From Aristolochia californica (lineage: Eukaryota > Streptophyta > Magnoliopsida > Piperales > Aristolochiaceae), in NCBI GenBank assembly GCA_029961685.1, contig JARWKL010000009.1, forward strand, positions 27,653,208 to 27,717,207: DNA of 64,000 bases. The letters run 5' to 3'. Shown here piece after piece: positions 1 through 11,553 of the stretch; the first letter of the stretch is position 1; the number at the start of each line of letters is the position of its first letter. Both the position numbers and the translations under genes were made by a program. Under the pieces are notes generated by a model that was not told where the DNA came from, did not search any database, and was given only the letters and a program-made list of their open reading frames with translations.

Positions 1-180
1 CAACTGTAAATTGGAGGGTGATTTCCTTACCGTCGCGCGATTAGGCTATTCTCCTTTAAAACCGCTTTTCATTCCACTTTGTTCAATGTCTTAAAGTGTG
101 CGTGTGGCGTGAGTTGGGAGGATGTAAGGGTGACTTGACAATAACTTTTTTTTTTTTTTCCGTCTTTGGTACGTGGGCAG

Positions 181-1120
181 GAGCTACAAGATCGAGTGGC
201 CAAGACGAAGGATTTTAACGAGGATCAGATGAAGATGAAAATACGCAAAGAGATTGTGGATTTCCACGGGGAAATGGTTCTCTTGGAGAACTACAGTGCT
301 CTCAATTACACAGGTACAGTTACTAAGATCACGATTTTCACTCAATTGTTTCCTTATTCTTGTACTCTTCAATCTACGGTCGTGGTGGGGATGGAGTTTG
401 CATTTATCCAGTTGTGTTTTGTTGCATCTGGTGTGTGCGGGAAGTATCGTTTCTGTAAAATATTTTTTGATGCAGCCCGCATCACTGAATTCCCACACGG
501 AAATTAGGTACAACTCGCTATAGGTTTCCAGTTTCTCCTCGTTAACCAGAGAAGGAATTCACTTTCTCTTTCAGTTGATCGAGAAATTTGATTCTCAGAG
601 TTTATCCGCAGTTAACTTTGTGATATCCTGACAGTTAACTTTGTGATATCCTGATGAAACCTTCTTATTTGTTCTTCGACGCTTGACAGGACTTGTGAAA
701 ATACTGAAGAAATATGACAAAAGAACCGGAGCTCTAATTCGCTTGCCCTTTATCCGAAAGGTCATGCAACAACCATTCTTCACCACGGATTTGCTTAACA
801 AGCTGGTGAAGGAGTGCGAGACTATGCTTGATACCCTCTTCCCGTCGTGCGAACCGTCTGTTTCAGGGTCCCTCGACGAGGTGTCCGATCCCAGATCTCC
901 AGCCCAGAAAGAAAGATCTCTAAGAGGCCAAAAGGATCTGGGAGAGATCGAATACATGGAGAGTTTGTACATGAAGAGCACAATGTCAGCGTTGAGGTCT
1001 TTGAAGGAGATAAGGAGCGGAAGTTCAACCGTGAGTGTGTTCTCGTTGCCTCCCTTGCAAAGTAACGGGGTGGGTGAGATTTGGAGCAAAGTACCTGTTT
1101 TAGAGCAAGTAGCTAAGTAG
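181..1120 (+). CDS. SPX-domain protein, 3' part (two exons: 181-313 and 690-1120)
   Basis: Stand-alone SPX proteins sense phosphate status by binding inositol pyrophosphates and then bind PHR transcription factors. Seen: an acceptor AG at 179-180, an exon ending in phase 1 at 313 before GTACAG, and a second exon starting at 690 after GACAG and ending in TAG at 1118-1120. The spliced reading gives 187 residues. It contains ELQDRVAKTKD, IRKEIVDFHGEMVLLENYS, LNYTG joined to LVKILKKYDKRTGALI, and QPFFTTDLLNKLVKECE. The lysines of KILKKYDK match the ligand-binding lysine cluster known in the family. The tail is low-complexity, Ser-rich and ends LEQVAK. The N-terminal exon (usually starting MKFGK) must lie left of position 1, so the gene is partial here. 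The size and sequence fit the SPX1/SPX2 type rather than SPX-EXS or SPX-MFS proteins. No damage is visible, so it is probably functional. Confidence 0.93.
609..654. repeat. Perfect tandem duplication of 23 bp inside the SPX intron
   Basis: The 23-bp unit beginning CAGTTAACTTTGTGATATCC occurs at 609-631 and again without change at 632-654, about 35 bp before the acceptor at 689. It is a recent-looking slippage or fill-in duplication. It leaves the acceptor intact. Confidence 0.95.
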
Positions 1121-1334
1121 TGATGAACATATGGATCACATTAAAGCTTGTTTTTGTTATCATATTTGAGTCCTATATCACCCTTTTCTGGGCTACAGCT
1201 TTACTTGTATTAGATTCTTCTAACATATGTAAAATGTTTAATTTAAAATACAGCTAAGACAAAGTCCGGTGTAGTATTTGAATGATCAATCTTGATTCTA
1301 CCAGCCTAGCTCTGATCGCTTGTGCTTAATGTTT

Positions 1335-1690
1335 CAGTTTATGAACCAAGGTGACGATCATGATCAACAAGTATCTCAGTCATCCAATCAAACAATTATC
1401 AGTTTATGAACCAAGGTGACGATCATGATCAACATCTATCTCAGCCATCCGATCAAACAATATCAAACAATTATCTCAATCGTTTGATCAACAATTATCT
1501 CAGCCGCCCAATCATGATCAGAAGGCACCGATACGAAAAGTCATTTAGTGTTAAATATGTGAAACACTATCTCAACCATTCAATCAAGTCAACGGCTATC
1601 TTAGTCGTCCGATTAACGGTTATCTCAGCCATCCGATCATTGGCTATCATAGTCATCCGATCAACGACTATCTCTATTGTCCGATCATGA
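1335..1690. repeat. Degenerate minisatellite (TATCTCAGCCATCCGATCA-type units)
   Basis: A 35-bp segment starting CAGTTTATGAACCAAGGTGA occurs at 1335-1369 and 1400-1434. From about 1369 to 1690 a unit of roughly 20-24 bp resembling TATCTCAGCCATCCGATCA recurs many times with drift. It lies downstream of the SPX stop codon and could influence the 3' end of that gene. Related units reappear near 38505-38575. No coding potential is supported. Confidence 0.75.
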
Positions 1691-1712
1691 TCAGACGGTT
1701 GATGTATATATA

Positions 1713-1716
<4 letters not shown>

Positions 1717-1759
<43 letters not shown>
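1717..1759. repeat. GA microsatellite preceded by short TA run
   Basis: An uninterrupted run of about 21 GA dinucleotides follows a short TA run at 1704-1715, at the end of the minisatellite. Confidence 0.95.
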
Positions 1760-1761
<2 letters not shown>

Positions 1762-1890
1762 GATCCAATGCTTGACCATTCGATCAACGCTTATACTAGA
1801 TGAAAGGTCAGGTTTTAATTTTACACAAGCCCCTTCTATTAAGTTGTGGAGCCTAATTAATGCCTTACGCTGAGTTGGTACACGTGATCA

Positions 1891-2601
1891 AGTTGACACT
1901 ATTGAAGAATGTGACTCATAATGTGGCATCAAAGAAAACCACAACGGGAATGATAAAGATTCTGTCTAATATGTATGAGAAACCTTCACAAATAATAAGG
2001 TACATCTCATGAAAAACTACTCAATTTAAAGATGACAGAAAATACATCAATGGCAACACATTTGAATGAGTTTAGCACGATTGTCAATCAATTGACCTCC
2101 GTTCAGATTAAATTTGATGATAAGGTTCGTGCCTTTATTCTTTTGGCGTCTTTGCCAATTGTTGGGAGCCTATGAGTTGCGGTCAACAATTCTGTAGGCA
2201 ACGAGAAGTTGATCTTTAGTAATGTTCAGGATACTATTCTTGTTGAGGAAGTTCATAGAAAGGATTCCAGAGAATCATCGATATCTAATTCTGCCCTAAG
2301 TGTCGATACTAGGGGCAGAAACTTTTAAAGGAATTCCAATAAGGACAATGGTAGATGGAAGTCAAGGAATGGAAGAAGTAAGTCCAAATTCGAAAAGAAT
2401 GTGGAATACTAGAATTGTGGCAAGTTTGGTCATATAAAGAAGAACCACAGAGTAACGAAGAAGGATGAAAAGAACAAACAACACTACAAATGTGGTTACT
2501 AAAGAAGTACAAGATGTTTTACTCTTGTTGGTTGATAGCCTTATTGACTCTTTGGTATTAGATTAGAAGCTTCATTTCACACCATTGCACACTATGTGAT
2601 T
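1891..2601 (+). pseudogene. Element A gag and zinc-knuckle region, decayed
   Basis: Gag packages the retroelement RNA. The translation carries MATHLNEFSTIVNQLTSV and IKFDDKVRAFILLASLP (about 2053-2157), typical of Tork-type copia gag. Further on is a degraded zinc knuckle reading NCGKFGHIKKNH near 2413-2448, where the first and last cysteines are gone. Stops interrupt it at several points (for example the TGA in the codon after GSL near 2173). It ends in the protease, within an ASFHT motif, where the solo LTR at 2602 interrupts it. Confidence 0.8.
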
Positions 2602-3010
2602 TGTTAAGATGTCGAGCCTAATTAACGCTTTACGCTGAGTTGGTTGCGGATCGATATATTGACTGTTGTTTCATTAAGGGTAGTTTGGAAATTTTACTTT
2701 TGTATCGCGGTTGCCCTAATTTTCTCTTTATAATTGAGGGGCACCGTTATTAGGGTTTCATCATCTTAATCCGAGGAGCATCTCGAGTTGCAGCCTGAGA
2801 GGTTAAAGAGAAACATCTGTAAGTGTGTGATTTCTCTTGTAAAGTATTTCATCTTCATAGTGAATTACTGCAGTGACAGAAGACTAGACGTAGTCTCACC
2901 TTAAGGCGAACCTCTATAAATCTTGTTGTGTTTTTTTTGTGCTTATTTTTCTCTTTTTCTCATTATTATTGCTCTCATTAGTTTGAAATTAGGGCGTCTA
3001 ATTCCTATCA
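2602..3010 (+). mobile_element. Solo LTR of the A family, in protease of element A
   Basis: It begins TGTTAAGATGTCGAGCC and ends ATTCCTATCA. Removing it together with one 5-bp copy rejoins the protease-region reading frame. The flanks TGATT (2597-2601) and AGATC (3011-3015) match at three of five positions, so they fit an aged target duplication. Internal landmarks include an ATTGAGGGG segment and an ACTAGACG segment. Confidence 0.85.
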
Positions 3011-3758
3011 AGATCATGGACAATTATGTTGCTGCAAATTATGAGAAGGTGTATCTTGCTGATGGAGAACCTTTGGATATTTTTGATATTAGTGATGTCA
3101 AACGGGTCAGTGTGGTAAATTGACAAAGTGAGACATGTGCCAAAACTGTTGCGTAATGTGATCTCAGTAGGGCAGCTTGATGATGAAGGATATAACATGA
3201 CTTTTAATGGTGCTGCCTGGAAAGTCACTAAGGGAGTCATGGTTGTTGCATGAGGAATTAACACTGGAACTCTTTACATCACTTCTAATTGCAGAGACAC
3301 AATTGCAGTTACTGATGCTGTTACTAATTCTGATTTGTGGCATTATAGGCTTAGTCACATGAGTGAGAAGGGAATGAAAATGCTTTAGTCCAAAGGGAAA
3401 CTACTAGGGTTGATATTTGTAAACAACGACTTGTGTGAAGACTGTATTTTCAGCAAACAGAAAAGGGTTAGCTTTTCTAAGGCAGGAAAGGAGAGAAAGA
3501 CAGGAAAATTAGAGTTGGTTCATTTAGATGTGTGAGGGACCTTCAAATGTTACCTCCCTTGGTGGTTCTAATTATTATGTGACATTTATTGATGATGAAA
3601 ACAGAAAAGAATGAGTTTATTTCTTGAAAAAAAATCAAATGTCTTTGATAGTTTCAAGAGATGGAGAGTAGTGGTTGAGAATGAGATAATTTTTAAGGTG
3701 AAGTGCCTACAGTCAGATAATGGGGGAGAATACATAGACAATGATTTCAAGCGGTACT
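3011..3758 (+). pseudogene. Element A protease end, GAG-pre-integrase and first integrase part
   Basis: Seen: VYLADGEPLDIFDISDVK and NLISVGQL-like protease residues, then the pre-integrase zinc finger LWHYRLSHMSEKGMKM with CEDCIFSKQKR (His-His-Cys-Cys all present, roughly 3334-3470). The integrase core follows, with HLDV near 3520 and QSDNGGEYIDNDF (3711-3750) carrying the second catalytic Asp. Frameshifts and stops are scattered through it. The reverse-oriented solo LTR at 3759 cuts the frame right after KRY. Confidence 0.82.
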
Positions 3759-4159
3759 TGTTAGGAATTAGATGTTCTAATTCCAAACTAACTAGAGCAA
3801 TAATAATAATCATAGAAGAAGAAAAAAACAAGCATAAAAATACAACAAGATTTATAAAGGTTCGACTCAAGGTGAAACTGTCCTATCTTCCGCCGTTGTA
3901 GTAATCCACTATGAAGATGAAATAGTTTACATGAAAAATCGCACACACTTATAGGTGTTTTTCTCTCACCTCTCTCTGCCGCAACTCAAGATCCTTCTCC
4001 GATGATAAACCCTAATAGCGATACCCCAAATATAAAGAAAAAACTAGGCCAACCGCAGTACAAGAGTTAAATCCCCTACCCAGTGTACTAGGGCATCCAC
4101 AATACAAGATCTACGTACCGACTCAACGTAAGGCGTTGATTAGGCTCCACAACTTAACA
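3759..4159 (-). mobile_element. Solo LTR of the A family, antisense, in integrase of element A
   Basis: On the minus strand it reads TGTTAAGTTGTGGAGCC at the start and ends ATTCCTAACA. The flanks are GTACT (3754-3758) and TTATT (4160-4164). Deleting the LTR and the second flank restores an uninterrupted KRYCAD reading across the junction, which supports GTACT as the original target. It is the same family as the LTR at 2602-3010. Confidence 0.88.
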
Positions 4160-5869
4160 TTATTGTGCTGATAATGGAATCAAAATGAAGAAGACCATTC
4201 CTGGAAAACCTTAATAGAATGGTGTTGTTGAGAGGATGAACAGGGTTTTGAACGAGCATGCTAGGAGCATGTGATTACATGCGGGATTGCCAAAGATGTT
4301 CTGGTCTGAGGCTATTAGCACCGTTGTTTATTTGATCAACAGAGATTTTTCAACACCATTGGATTGCAAAATACCAAAAGAGGTTTGGAGCGGCAAAGAG
4401 GTAAACCTTTCTTTCTTGAAAGGGTTTGGTTGTATTTCTTACATTGATTCTGCTGTTAGAACTACACGTGATGCTAAATCCAAGATATGTTTCTATATTG
4501 GATATGGTGATACCGAGTTTGGTTATCCTTTCTAGGATGACCAAAGTCGTAAGGTTATCAGGATCAAGGATGTGATCTTCAATGAAGGTACTCTTTATAA
4601 GGACAGGTTGAGAACAGGTTCTGAGAGCACAAGTAATAAAACTAAAAAGTCTAAAGAGATTTAGTTGAGAGATCTTCTAGGTATTGAGATGGGGAATATA
4701 CTCAAGAAGACTAGAAAAACATACCCCCAAAAGTAAATCAAGACATTCCTGTGACTGAACTTAGGAGATCTACCAGAACTAGCAGACCACCACAAAGATA
4801 CTCCCATGCGTTGAATTATATTTTGTTAACTGATAAAGGTGAACCAGAGAGTTATGAGGAAGCCGTACAAGTTGATGAATCAACCAAGTGGGACTTGGCC
4901 ATGTGGGGTGAGATGGATTCACTGTTATTCCATCAGACGTGGCAGTTGACCGAGTTACCAAAAGGGAAGAAGGTTTTGCAGAATAAATGGGTTTACCGAA
5001 TAAAAGATGAACATGATGACAACAAACGGTACAAAGCAAGACTGGTTATAAAGGGCCTTCAACAAAAAGAAGACATTGACTATACTAAGATTTTCTCTCC
5101 AATAGTTAAATTGACTACTAATAGAACAATGTTTGGACTAATGGCAACTGAAGACTTGCACTTAGAGAAATTGGATGTAAAGACAACTTTTCTTCACGGT
5201 GATTTCGAGAAAGAAATTTACATGATGCAGCCACAGGGTTTCAAAGCACAAGGAAAGAAGAAAATGGTGTGCAAACTTCAAAAGAGCTTGTATGGTCTTA
5301 AACAAGCTCCAAGATAGTGGTATAAGAAGTTTGACATCTTCTTCAGTAGTATTGGTTTCTTGAGGTGCCAGAAGGATCATTGCAGATATGTGAAGAACCT
5401 TGATGACTCCTACATCATACTACTATTATATGTTGATGACATGTTGATAGCAGGTGTTTGCAAACAAGAAATAGATACGTTGAAAAGGGAGTTATCCAAG
5501 AAGTTTGCAATGAAGGATTTGGATGTTGCAAAACAAATCCTTGGGATAAGGATTACTAGGGATACTCATGTCTTGAAACTGTCACAAAAAGAATATGTGA
5601 AGAAGGTGATGATCAGATTCAACATGAATGATGCAAAACCAGTGAGTACTCCTTTGGCTAGTCATTGTAGGTTATCTAAGGAACAATCACCTTCTATAGA
5701 GCAGGAGCAAGCCTACATGGCCAATGTGCCTTATGTTTCTGCAATTGGCACTCTCATGTATGCTATGAAGTGTACTAGACCAGACATAGCTCATGTAGTG
5801 GGAGTTGTGAGTAGATATATGAGTAATCTGGGTAAACAACATTGGGAAGTAATGAAGTAGATTTTCAAG
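4160..5869 (+). pseudogene. Element A integrase end, reverse transcriptase, start of RNase H
   Basis: The integrase catalytic Glu lies in VERMNRVLNEHAR near 4220, followed by PKMFWSEAISTVVYLINR and the C-terminal GYGDTEFGYPF. A long RT reading frame, 4751-5860, has a single in-frame TAG at 5315-5317 in QAPR-stop-WYKKF (probably a lost Gln). RT motifs seen are LPKGKKVLQNKWVYR, YKARLVIKG, FSPIVKLTTNR, KLDVKTTFLHGD, KSLYGLKQAP and LLYVDDMLIAG with intact YVDD. The frame stops at 5858-5860. The sequence continues across the element B insertion into the segment at 11554. Confidence 0.88.
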
Positions 5870-6287
5870 TGTTGGAAGATGGGCTCAAACCCACGAGCTC
5901 AAGACAAGAAGCCCACACGTCAAAGGAGTGACATATGTGTAACATATGGTACTTTCCATAAAGATGGATTAGAAGTGTAAATATGTATTCCTTTTATGTC
6001 TTTTGTTTTATGAAGTTGTAGCCCTAAGGGCATTGTAAAACTATAAATAAAGGCATTGGCTAAGAGGTAGGGCATTGAGGCACTCTCCTCTCTTTCCACA
6101 AATTCGTCCAACCCTTATTTTTCTTTTTGACGCAACCCTTTTCTCCCTTAATCCAAACTCTCTCCTTCCACGTTCTTCTTCTTCTCTTCTCCTTCCACGT
6201 TCTTCTTCTTCTCTTCTCCTTCTCTCTTCTTTTTTTTCTTCTTTCTTGTTGATCTAAAGTTCCTTTCATGAGATCCTAAATTCTACA
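5870..6287 (+). repeat. 5' LTR of element B
   Basis: TGTTGG...TTCTACA, 418 bp. A TATA-like CTATAAATAAAGGC near 6041-6055 and a pyrimidine-rich R/U5 (6075-6250) are visible. It is followed directly by the primer-binding site. Confidence 0.93.
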
Positions 6288-6299
6288 TGGTATCAGAGT
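6288..6299 (+). other. Primer-binding site of element B (initiator tRNA-Met type)
   Basis: TGGTATCAGAGT directly follows the LTR end. Eleven bases match the common plant TGGTATCAGAGC site. Confidence 0.85.
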
Positions 6300-7354
6300 A
6301 GGTACTCATATGTGGGCCTCCACCCAAATTATCCACTTGTAGAGCCACAAAAGGGGGCCTACACGTGAGGGGGAGTGTCAAGGAATAGTTATTAGTGAAT
6401 ACAAAGATCTTGAGTTTATTAGTTGGGAAAGAGGCTTCCTAAGTTGGCTAGTCATTTTGGGATAGGCCTTGGACCCAACTTCACAGGATCTCTCTTCATG
6501 GAGTTATTATGAAATCTATTCAAGAAGTTGTAAAAGGAGTTCAGTCATGAAGAGATAAGTTCATGCTCTTCTTATTTACATTTTTTTGGTTTCCTTTTCT
6601 TATTTACATACTCCTTTTTACTGTTTTTCTTTACTACTTGAATTTTGAGTCACATCAAGTCAAGATAAATCTTTATATGTTGTAAAGATTTATTTCTATG
6701 ACTAAATTGATGTTATAATCTTGACTCCTTGTAAATCAATTACAAGAGTGATCAAGATCATTTGCTGTTTGCATCTTATTAAGATTGATGGGTGAAATTC
6801 AATTACCTTTATGTAATTTGGATCCATCTCATTTGAGGTAGAATTCCAACACATGTTGTTGTATCTTCTCTTACTTAAGGTTGTTCATGGGTTTGTGTTA
6901 TGTTGTTGGATGCTCATTATATGTTTGATGAAATTCCAGCAGTCATTTACCCTTTGTAGTTCCGTTTTTTTTTAACTTCATTGTTTACGTTGAAGTCTCC
7001 CATGAGCTGAAGATAAATCTCTTCCAAATGTCTTGGTTTGCCATTAAATCTTCTCTAAATTTTTGTTTATTGCTCATTTGTGTTGGAGTTTGGATTAAGG
7101 CCTAATCGATTGCATATACTTTCTTCTGTTTGTTCTTATGAATACAAGAGAAGTTGAGTGATGGCTGGATGTTATTATCACTTTCTAAAGGCATAAATTT
7201 GTTGATAATTTGGTGCTTGCCCTCACGAAAGAAATTTGCTCTTGTTCTCTTTTGTTGGTCACTGATTTGGTCTACAAGTTCTTAAAATTACATTGAGTAA
7301 TTGTTCTTTGAAGAAGGCCTTTTCTATTGACCTCCATATTTTACTTGCCTCATC
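6300..7354 (+). other. Untranslated leader of element B
   Basis: About 1 kb without a supported ORF, nearly collinear with the leader of element C (20533-21419). A segment of about 185 bp after the primer-binding site (about 6300-6485) has no counterpart in C. It includes a GTGAGGGGGAGTGTCAAGG stretch that resembles a polypurine tract plus LTR start. Confidence 0.7.
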
Positions 7355-10300
7355 ATGGAGATTGGATACAATAGTAATAAGAGTGATATGCTCCATATTA
7401 CTACAATTCCACTTAGTGGTCTCTCCAATTACATGAGCTGGTCACAATCGGTTCGGAGGGTTCTTATTACTCGTGACCTCTTGAGTCATGTTGTTAACTT
7501 TCCTCCTCCGATTGATGAAGAAGATGCGTCCTACCATAAGTGGGTTAAAGATGATAACATAGTGATAAGTTGGCTCATTAATAGCATGGCAGAGCAGGTG
7601 GCCAACAATGTGGTCCACTTGGAAACCGGCAAGAACATATGGGACACTTGTGCCAAACTTTACTCAAGCGCTGCTTCATTACAAAAAATATATGATGTCT
7701 TACAAAACATGCTGCATACGAAACATGGAGATAATATTCACGAATTTTTGGCACGGTTTCGAGGTCTTCTTCAAGAATGGAAACTAGCTCAACCATATTC
7801 CATTGATATTGCCGTTCAAGAATGACAAAGAGAAGCTTTGGCAGCAACCATTTGCTTATCGAATATTAAACCATACCTTGAGGTGGCCAAAACTCAGCTT
7901 CTAAGTTCTTCTGCTCTTCCATCCTTCGATGATATTAGTGCTACATTACTTCGGATACCGGAACCATCCTCTCCTTCTCCTATTGATGCTCCATCGACGA
8001 TGTTCTCTGGAAATCGGGGAACATCTTCCTCATCCCGAGGACGAGGCAAAAATATGAGAAGGGGTCGAACTATGAGAGGGGCTGAAAATAGAGGTGGTAG
8101 AACAGGTCAGAATTGTTTCTGTACTGAGCCTCAACTATGCACTTATTGTGGCCGTCAGAACCACCTTGTGGCATCATGCTGGAAACTTTATGGCAAACTT
8201 GATTGGGCCACAACTAACCTAGTCTCCGTTAACGTTCAGAAAAATGAAGATAAGGCTGAATTATCATCTGGAAATGTGACTCTTACGGCTAAGGACTATG
8301 CTGCATTTCAGAAAATGAAGTCCTTCATGGAATCATCTATTCCCTCATCATCCAATACTATTGCCTCAGGTATGTTTTCTTCCTCTTCTTTCTCTTCCTC
8401 TTGGATCATCGACTCTGGGGCCTCCGAATATCCATCAGGTAACAAACACTTGTTGCAGTCCTTATCTCCTTGTTATCCTCATAAATTCATTACTATTGCT
8501 GATGGAACCCAAACCAAGGTCCTTGGCAAAGGTTCCTCCTCTTTTACTTCATCTATTCCCCTTCAAGATGTTTTGTTTGTTCCTCAATTTCCTTTAAATT
8601 TGCTCTCGGTTAGTCAATGGACCAAACAATTAAATTGCTCTATCACCTTCTCACCGTCTTCTTGTGTCTTTCAGGATCTCACTACGAAGCTGGTGATTGG
8701 TGGCGGCCATGAAAAGGAGGGTTTGTACTACTTCACTCTTCCACCATTAGCTGCATTATTGTCCACCACATCTGAGGCCCAACTTTGGCACAACCGACTT
8801 GGTCATCCGTCTACCCCTTCACTTCGTTCTTTGGTTCCATCTTTAAAAGGACTTTCTAATTTCAATTGTGAGGTTTGTCAATTAAGTAAACATGTTAGGA
8901 GTACATATTCTCCTCGTCTTACAACTACAAGTACTGCTCCGTTTGAGCTAATACATTCTGATGTATGGGGCCCTTTATGTGTCTCAAATATTTCCCAAGT
9001 TAAATATTTTATCATTTTTGTTGATGATTTTACTTGAGTGACTTGGTTATATCTATTTAAAGAGCGTTCCGAAATTCTTCCTTTGTTTAAATATTTTCAT
9101 GTTATGGTCTTGACACAATTTGGGAAGAAAATTCAAACCCTTAGATTTGATAATGCTAAGGAATACATGTCTCATGACTTCAAATCCTTTTGTGAGAGTA
9201 ATGGGCTTATTCATCAAACATCATGTACCTATACTCCTCAATAAAATGGTGTTACTGAAAGACAGAAACGTCATCTTCTTGAAGTTGCTCTGAGCCTCCT
9301 CTACTCCATGAAGGTACCCTATTTCTATTAGCCTCATGCTATACTTACAGCATGATTTCTAATTAAGAGGTTACCTTCATCAGTCCTTCATCATAAAACT
9401 CCTTACTTTGTGTTATCTAATGGTGAAGATCTTTTTTCTCTTCCTTTGAAAGTATTTGGATGTACGTCATGTTACATTCCCACATAAAAATAAACTTGAT
9501 CCTCGGTCTATGAGGTGCATTTTTTTTGGGTACTCTCGCACCCAAAAAGGTTATGTTTGTTACAATCCTACCCTTTGGAGGATGTTTATCTCTAGGGATG
9601 TGACTTTCTTAGAGGACACCCCCTTCTACTCCCATGATGCTCCTCCAGGATGGACTTGTCCTTCTACTACTCCTTGTCCGCTTGTGCCATTCAATCTTCA
9701 AGTGGAACCATCCCCTGATGCATCGACCGTACCTTCACCTGTGGAGTTGTCGGATCCACCCGAGGTAAGTCCTTCTCCTCCTATGTATGGGCCTGAATTT
9801 TATGGCCTATTGCTTTAAGAAAAGAACGTCGCTCCTGTACTACTTCACATCCTATCTCAAATTTTATGTCTCACCATCACTTGTCTTCCGAGTGTTTTCA
9901 GTTTCTTGTATCCCTTTCTTCTACTTCCGTTCCACAGTCGTATCAGGAGGTCGTCAGACATCCAGGATGGAAGGTGGCTATGGATGAAGAAATGCACGCC
10001 TTATACGAAAACCAAACCTGGTACTTAACATCACTCCCAAAAGGTAAAAGACCGGTTGGTTGTCGATGAGTTTTTTTGGTGAAACATAATCCGGATGGAT
10101 CGGTTGCTCGTCTTAAAGCTCGACTGGTTGCTAAGGGCTATACGCAGTGCTATGGGATAGATTATGAGGAGACTTTCTCTCCTGTTGCAAAATTGAATTC
10201 GGTACGCATCATCTTATCTATTGCTTCTAACTCCTCATGGCCCATCTATCAGTTGGATGTTAAAAATATTTTTTTAAATGGTGATATCAGTGAGGAAATT

Positions 10301-11164
10301 TATATGGTTAAACTACCTGGTTATGTGGTTGAGGGGGAGTCAGTATGCCGGTTAAAAAAGTCTTTATATGGGCTTAAGCAGGCCCCTTGGGCTTGGTTTG
10401 ATAAAATTAGTCAAACACTCCTACGGTTTGGTTTTCATCGGTGCTCAGTTGATCATTCCGTATATTATAAAGATATGGTCAAAGGGAAAATATTATTGGT
10501 CGTATACATGGATGATATTATCTTAATTGGTGATGATGCTTTGAGCATACAAGAGGTGACGCAGATGATATGTCAGGAATTCAAGACTAAAGACCTTGGT
10601 ATGCTTAAATATTTTTTGGGTATAGAAGTTCTTCAATCCAAACATGGGATAATATTGTCTCAAAGGAAATATGTCTTGGATCTCCTTGAAGAAACAGGAA
10701 TGAAGGGTTGTAGACCAGTTGATACACCTATGGATACAAATGTAAAATTATGTGCCACAAATGAAGAAGATATTGATATTGGCAAATATCAAAGACTCGT
10801 GGGAAAACTGATTTATCTCACGGTAACTAGGCCAGACATATCATATGCTATAAGTATGGTGAGTCAATTCATGCACAAACCAAAAATTACCCACTGGCAG
10901 ACTTTAGAGAGAATATTACGTTATCTAAAAGGAGCTCCAGGAAGAGGATTGTTGTATAAAAAATATGGGCACTTCAACATTGAAGGCTTCTCAGATGCAG
11001 ATTGGGCTGGATCTCCTGATGATAGAAAATCTATATCAGGATATTGTACTCTGGTTGGGGGAAACTTGGTTACATGGAAAAGTAAGAAGCAAAATATGGT
11101 TGCAAGATCTAGGGCCGAAGCAGAATACAGAGCTATGGCCCATGTCTTTTCTCCTCCAACTTGA
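7355..11164 (+). pseudogene. Element B gag-pol polyprotein, disabled
   Basis: One frame opens at 7355 (MEIGYNSNKSDML). Gag includes YMSWSQSVRRVL and DTCAKLYSSAAS. A zinc knuckle, CTYCGRQNHLVASC, sits at about 8137-8178. The protease motif is WIIDSGAS (8401-8424). The pre-integrase finger is LWHNRLGHP with CEVCQLSKH. Integrase has SDVWGP, FDNAKEY and NGVTERQ. RT has ARLKARLVAKGY, QLDVKNIFLNGD, KSLYGLKQAP and VVYMDDIILI, with YMDD instead of YVDD. RNase H has FSDADWAGSPDDRKS and ARSRAEAEYRAMAH. Stops lie at 7823, 9035 and 9242, with others to about 9357. A 9-bp-scale deletion shifts the frame near 9465. After AMAH the last ~95 residues of RNase H seen in element C are deleted, and only SPPT remains. 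Confidence 0.93.
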
Positions 11165-11171
11165 GGGGGTG

Positions 11172-11553
11172 TGTTGGAAGATGGCTTCAAGCCCACGAGC
11201 TCAAGACAAGAAGCCCACACTTCAAAGGAGTGGCATATGTATAAAATATGGTACTTTCCATAAAGATGGCATAGAAGTGTAAATATGTGTTCCTTTTATG
11301 TCTTTTGTTTTATCAAATTGTAGCCCTAAGGGCATTGTAAAACTATAAATAAAGGCATTGGCTAAGAGGTAGGGCATTGAAGCACTCTCCTTTCTTTCCA
11401 CAAATTCGTCCAGCCCTCATTTTTCTTTTTGACGCAACCCTTTTCTCCCTTAATCCAAACTATCTCCTTCCACGTTCTTCTTCTTCTCTTCTCCTTCTCT
11501 CTTCTTCTTTCTTGATGATCTAAAGTTCCTTTCATGAGATCTTAAATTCCACA
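11172..11553 (+). repeat. 3' LTR of element B
   Basis: 382 bp, starting TGTTGGAAGATGGC and ending AAATTCCACA. It is shorter than the 5' LTR mainly through loss in the pyrimidine-rich block. The right flank TCAAG completes the target duplication. Confidence 0.94.

Larger units (their letters stand above)
5870..11553 (+). mobile_element. Element B: nearly full-length Ty1/copia retrotransposon
   Basis: The 5' LTR is 5870-6287 and the 3' LTR 11172-11553, both starting TGTTGGAAGATGG and ending ACA. The primer-binding site TGGTATCAGAGT lies at 6288-6299 and the polypurine tract TTGAGGGGGTG at 11161-11171. An exact TCAAG target duplication flanks it (5865-5869, 11554-11558). Excision rejoins the element A reading IFKYLRGTAD. 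The order is gag, protease, integrase, RT, RNase H. Stops, a frameshift and a deletion of the last part of RNase H make it non-autonomous. Element C is a second copy of the same family. Confidence 0.96.

Noticed and set aside
2309..2512. Minus-strand ORF across element A gag
   Set aside because: Shadow of the zinc-knuckle region on the plus strand.
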